The notes beneath the pieces were generated by a model. It was given only the letters and a program-made list of their open reading frames with translations, was not told the origin of the DNA and did not search any database. A DNA stretch of 7,151 nt from JAGOTP01 sp964443315 (GTDB taxonomy: Bacteria; Patescibacteriota; Patescibacteriia; 2-12-FULL-60-25), in the NCBI GenBank assembly GCA_964443315.1, contig CAYUCP010000036.1, forward strand, positions 1 to 7,151, read 5' to 3'. A program made the translations under genes and the position numbers. Shown here one piece after another: positions 5,279 through 7,151 of this stretch (position 1 is its first letter; every line of letters begins with the position of its first letter).

Positions 5279-6217
5279 TCAACTCATCTTCCCGTATGCT
5301 AAAAGAACGCGTGCCGTATCCTGACCATCGATGATGCAATAATATGCTTCTTTCCCAGAAGCTCGAAGCTCAGCAATCTTACCTTCGAGATCTTTGATAA
5401 CTGCTTCAGAAACGTCACCGACATACTGAACTACAAATAAAATGGCCGGGGACTGGATTAGACGCAAAATCTGATCGCCATTTTTGCCACAGTCCGCCAA
5501 CTGCATCGTCGGACCTCTTAATCCGTTGCCTTTTAGAAGGAAGGCTGTCGCAACACGAGACCCATTGATAAGCGTATTAGCCGTATACAAGTCATTAATC
5601 TCTCCTCCCCAGTCCTTCTTATGAAAGCTCACATCCAAAATCTGTTCAAAAGCCAGCTGAATCTCTTCCTCAGACTTATTAAAGTACCCTTTCCGATCTA
5701 AGTAGTTAGCTACCATTGCATGATTACAGTCTCGAACCTTCTGAAAGCTATCGATGTCTTCAACATACAATCGAAGTTTTTGAGGGAGATCCGTATATGT
5801 CGACAATCGCTCATCAGTTATCATTTTCAAGACTTCAAGTTTATCTCGAACATTCAACCGCATCGTTTTCCATTGAAAATCATCTTCCTGTACCCCTCGC
5901 ATTGCTGGCGGAGGAGGATACATGATTTCTAAGCTTTCGCGCTGAGTTGGAAAAATGGAATCAACTGTGGAGAGCATCCTAAGGTACCATTCATCGAACA
6001 GCTTTCCATGCTCAGCTTTATCAATTGATTCATTCCAGCTGCCGTCAGCTTTTTTCTTATTACGATCATGATCAGTACGAAGGAGTATAGAATATCCCTC
6101 CGTCAAATGAGCAGTTAATTTCTCCTTAGCAGACGCATAAGAACATTTTAATCTCATAGAGTATTTCGTTTCAAACCCAGAATACTTCCATGGACAGAAA
6201 AACGATAGATGATTCAC
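5279..6217 (-). CDS. Unrecognised 312-residue protein, main cargo of the islet
   Basis: The frame is limited upstream by a TGA directly before the GTG at 6217. An ATG at 6157 (residue 21, MRLKCSYASAKEKLTAHL) is an attractive alternative start giving 292 residues. Neither has a Shine-Dalgarno. Residues about 21-130 look helical and charged, with PPPP at 101-104. The C-terminal third looks like a compact alpha/beta domain with likely conserved blocks KKDWGGEINDLYT (200-212), ATAFLLKGNG (223-232), GKNGDQILRL (244-253), FVVQYVGD (261-268) and CIIDGQDTARVLLAYG (294-309). The alternation of beta strands with E206/D209, K229 and Q248/Q264 faintly recalls restriction-endonuclase-like folds, but the usual acidic residue two before the lysine is Leu here, so this is speculation. 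No signal peptide, membrane helix or recombinase motif is seen. By eye it is more AT-rich than its neighbours, fitting transfer. Accessory or defence function is inference from its position. Confidence 0.85.
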   Translation of the reverse strand: MNHLSFFCPWKYSGFETKYSMRLKCSYASAKEKLTAHLTEGYSILLRTDHDRNKKKADGSWNESIDKAEHGKLFDEWYLRMLSTVDSIFPTQRESLEIMYPPPPAMRGVQEDDFQWKTMRLNVRDKLEVLKMITDERLSTYTDLPQKLRLYVEDIDSFQKVRDCNHAMVANYLDRKGYFNKSEEEIQLAFEQILDVSFHKKDWGGEINDLYTANTLINGSRVATAFLLKGNGLRGPTMQLADCGKNGDQILRLIQSPAILFVVQYVGDVSEAVIKDLEGKIAELRASGKEAYYCIIDGQDTARVLLAYGKMS

Positions 6218-6233
6218 TCATCACAAACTCAAA

Positions 6234-6255
6234 CACCCGTCTTGAAAGACGGGTG
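6234..6255 (-). promoter_or_regulatory. Strong leader hairpin before the islet gene
   Basis: CACCCGTCT and AGACGGGTG form a perfect GC-rich 9-bp stem with a 4-nt loop, ending 16 nt before the GTG at 6217. On the minus strand it is followed by TTTGAGTTTG, a poor but possible T-tract. It could be an attenuator, a terminator protecting the gene from outside transcription, or a translation-control hairpin. Confidence 0.5.
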
Positions 6256-6324
6256 CCGCGACTGTCAAACCGGTGACCGCAGGATGCCCATAAAGAGTAA
6301 ATTCAAACACTCTCAAGGAATCTG

Positions 6325-6339
6325 GTGATCAATGATCAC
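6325..6339 (-). promoter_or_regulatory. Operator-like palindrome at the islet gene start site
   Basis: GTGATCA-A-TGATCAC is a perfect 7-1-7 palindrome lying 6 bp downstream of the -10 box, across the expected transcription start. That is a typical repressor position. GATC occurs four times between 6327 and 6382, including GGATCAGGATCA upstream of the -10 box. Confidence 0.5.
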
Positions 6340-6345
6340 ATCCGG

Positions 6346-6351
6346 ATTATA
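6346..6351 (-). promoter_or_regulatory. -10 box of the islet gene
   Basis: On the minus strand this is a perfect TATAAT. No good -35 hexamer is found 16-18 bp upstream, so the promoter may need an activator. Transcription from near 6338 would give a leader of about 120 nt holding the hairpin at 6234-6255. Confidence 0.45.
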
Positions 6352-6409
6352 CCTCAATAGAGCGAATCAGATGGATCAGGATCAATCGGTACATAACGAA
6401 TTTCTCCGA

Positions 6410-6433
6410 TTCGACTCCCCCTACCCGCTCCAA
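6410..6433 (+). repeat. attR-like direct repeat: orphan 3' fragment of tRNA-Gly
   Basis: This is an exact copy of the last 24 bp of the tRNA-Gly region (T-loop to CCA plus one A) with no tRNA 5' part in front of it. It cannot make a tRNA. It is the displaced chromosomal end expected after integration, or the rest of a broken second tRNA-Gly gene. Confidence 0.75.
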
Positions 6434-6440
6434 ACAGAGA

Positions 6441-6467
6441 CATCACCGTAAGGTGGTGTTTTTGTTT
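6441..6467 (+). terminator. Terminator of the orphan tRNA-Gly fragment
   Basis: CATCACC (6441-6447) and GGTGGTG (6452-6458) pair over 7 bp, one of them T-G, with loop GTAA, followed by TTTTTGTTT. It aligns without gaps to the tRNA-Gly terminator, and the stem differences are paired changes. It may still end rightward transcripts. Confidence 0.75.
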
Positions 6468-6491
6468 GTACTTGTATCAATAAACAAAAAG

Positions 6492-7049
6492 CTATTTCAT
6501 CCCCTTCCTCATCTCCCCTTCCCGCGAAAGCGATCGTCGAATCAGCTCCGCCACCGATGCCTCATACCGTTCAAGCACGCCTAATTTGCTAAATAGTTCT
6601 GCCAATTGCTCTGGAGAAACCGACTCCGCCTCAATCGACGGCGGCAATCCATTAATCGCTTCTACATACACCTGTTGACCATCAACTTTATAACTCCAGC
6701 CTTCTCGTTGATACTCGAACCCAAAGGTAAACTCATTTACAAAACGTGCCTCGATATAGGCACGAGCTTCATCCACGGTATCGAATTCTTGTTTAAAAAC
6801 AGTCCGCTCTACTTTGCTCGCGCCTTCAAACTGGGTCTGTTTACGGAGCAGAATCACATCTTTCGTTGGCCAATCTTTTACAAGGCAAATCCGCATGCGT
6901 AAAAAATCATCGCTGAGATTGAAAGAGGCTTTTTTCGGGACGTAGATGACATCTTTAGAAATATAATGACCGTTCAGCGTACTACCCCGCTGCTCAATCA
7001 ATGCTCGCATTTCCTCTACACTTGTAATACGTGCTCGTCCGCTAACCAT
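6492..7049 (-). CDS. CYTH-like domain protein with degenerate N-terminal motif
   Basis: This is a 185-residue protein. The CYTH fold (adenylate cyclase CyaB / thiamine triphosphatase superfamily) is an eight-stranded tunnel that binds triphosphates. Its pattern can be followed here. An N-terminal strand and helix (ARITSVEEMRALIEQRG, 6-22) resemble the usual 'KARVxDxEELRxxLxxLG'. LRMRI (50-54) corresponds to the arginine strand. ILLRK (66-70) and KVERT (79-83) correspond to the Lys/Glu strands. FEYQREGWSYKVDGQQVYVEAINGLP and IEAES (111-143) correspond to the C-terminal strands ending in 'ExE'. The signature ExExK at the start reads VSGRAR instead, so metal-dependent catalysis is doubtful. No upstream extension restores it before an in-frame TGA at 7095-7097. 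The C-terminal 40 residues are helical and basic. No Shine-Dalgarno is visible. It follows another same-strand gene by 23 nt. The match is by eye. Confidence 0.75.
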   Translation of the reverse strand: MVSGRARITSVEEMRALIEQRGSTLNGHYISKDVIYVPKKASFNLSDDFLRMRICLVKDWPTKDVILLRKQTQFEGASKVERTVFKQEFDTVDEARAYIEARFVNEFTFGFEYQREGWSYKVDGQQVYVEAINGLPPSIEAESVSPEQLAELFSKLGVLERYEASVAELIRRSLSREGEMRKGMK

Positions 7050-7075
7050 ACACGAAAAGAAAATCGTTTTGTTTA

Positions 7076-7151
7076 TTATTCCTGAATCGCCTTCTCAATT
7101 CCTTTAATCGTTGTATACAACTCCCCCATCTTCTGCGCGAGCTGCTCTTGT
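7076..7151 (-). CDS. C-terminal end of an upstream gene (runs off right edge)
   Basis: From 7150 to the stop, the minus strand reads 24 codons (QEQLAQKMGELYTTIKGIEK then AIQE) and ends in tandem TAA TAA (7073-7078). The residues form a plausible amphipathic helix. The stop lies 23 nt before the ATG of the CYTH-like gene (26 nt counting the second TAA), so the two are probably one operon. Other frames of this edge are also short, so the evidence is modest. Confidence 0.45.
   Translation of the reverse strand, partial: QEQLAQKMGELYTTIKGIEKAIQE

Larger units (their letters stand above)
4983..6433. mobile_element. Putative integrated islet in tRNA-Gly, no integrase visible
   Basis: Identical 24-bp repeats bracket the islet; the distance from repeat to repeat is 1,427 bp. 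It contains one substantial gene (minus strand, 5279-6217), a possible 29-residue ORF, and several inverted repeats. None of the visible proteins has tyrosine- or serine-recombinase motifs, so it would be a remnant or would depend on an enzyme encoded elsewhere. The alternative is an old tandem tRNA-Gly duplication in which the second copy lost its 5' two-thirds. Confidence 0.5.

Noticed and set aside
6239..6268. Perfect TTGACA on the minus strand (6263-6268) as promoter of the islet gene
   Set aside because: No -10-like hexamer lies 16-18 bp downstream; that position is inside the GC-rich hairpin.
4983..6433. Insertion sequence or CRISPR array in the islet
   Set aside because: No transposase motifs, no terminal inverted repeats at the islet ends, and no repeat-spacer pattern. 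The only long direct repeat is the tRNA fragment pair.

Overview
The window looks like a stretch of bacterial chromosome of intermediate GC content with standard stop codon usage (TAA, TAG and TGA all end genes). The lineage cannot be fixed from sequence alone. Almost no start codon has a Shine-Dalgarno sequence, there is a large lamin-tail-domain surface protein, and tRNA genes stand alone between short operons. I read this combination as suggestive of a Patescibacteria/CPR-type genome, but only as an inference.

Layout, left to right. (1) 1-741, minus strand: the N-terminal 247 codons of an unrecognised protein that runs off the left edge. (2) 742-886: a divergent promoter region, then tRNA-Pro(TGG) at 887-960 on the plus strand. 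(3) 984-1964, minus strand: lexA followed by a 94-residue protein resembling DUF6504. The lexA promoter carries three GAAC motifs with exact 7-nt spacing, which looks like an autoregulatory SOS box overlapping the -10 element, and the mRNA is probably leaderless. (4) 2002-2360: a non-coding region with several inverted repeats. (5) 2361-4919, plus strand: an 852-residue secreted, membrane-anchored protein with two lamin-tail domains, two low-complexity linkers and a probable pair of OB-fold domains. (6) tRNA-Gly(GCC) at 4931-5005, with its own promoter inside the 3' end of the preceding gene and an intrinsic terminator behind it.

(7) 4983-6433 is the most interesting part. The last 24 bp of the tRNA-Gly gene, from the T-loop through CCA, recur exactly 1,427 bp downstream and are followed by a second, related terminator. 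This is the footprint expected of an element integrated into a tRNA 3' end. The enclosed islet has no visible integrase. It holds one substantial gene (312 residues, minus strand, unrecognised) with a -10 box, an operator-like 7-1-7 palindrome and a strong leader hairpin. It also holds a possible 29-residue ORF and a region able to fold into a multi-branch structure. The gene's role is unknown; an accessory or defence function is a hypothesis.

(8) 6492-7151, minus strand: a CYTH-like protein whose N-terminal ExExK motif appears lost, preceded 23 nt upstream by the C-terminal end of another gene on the same strand.
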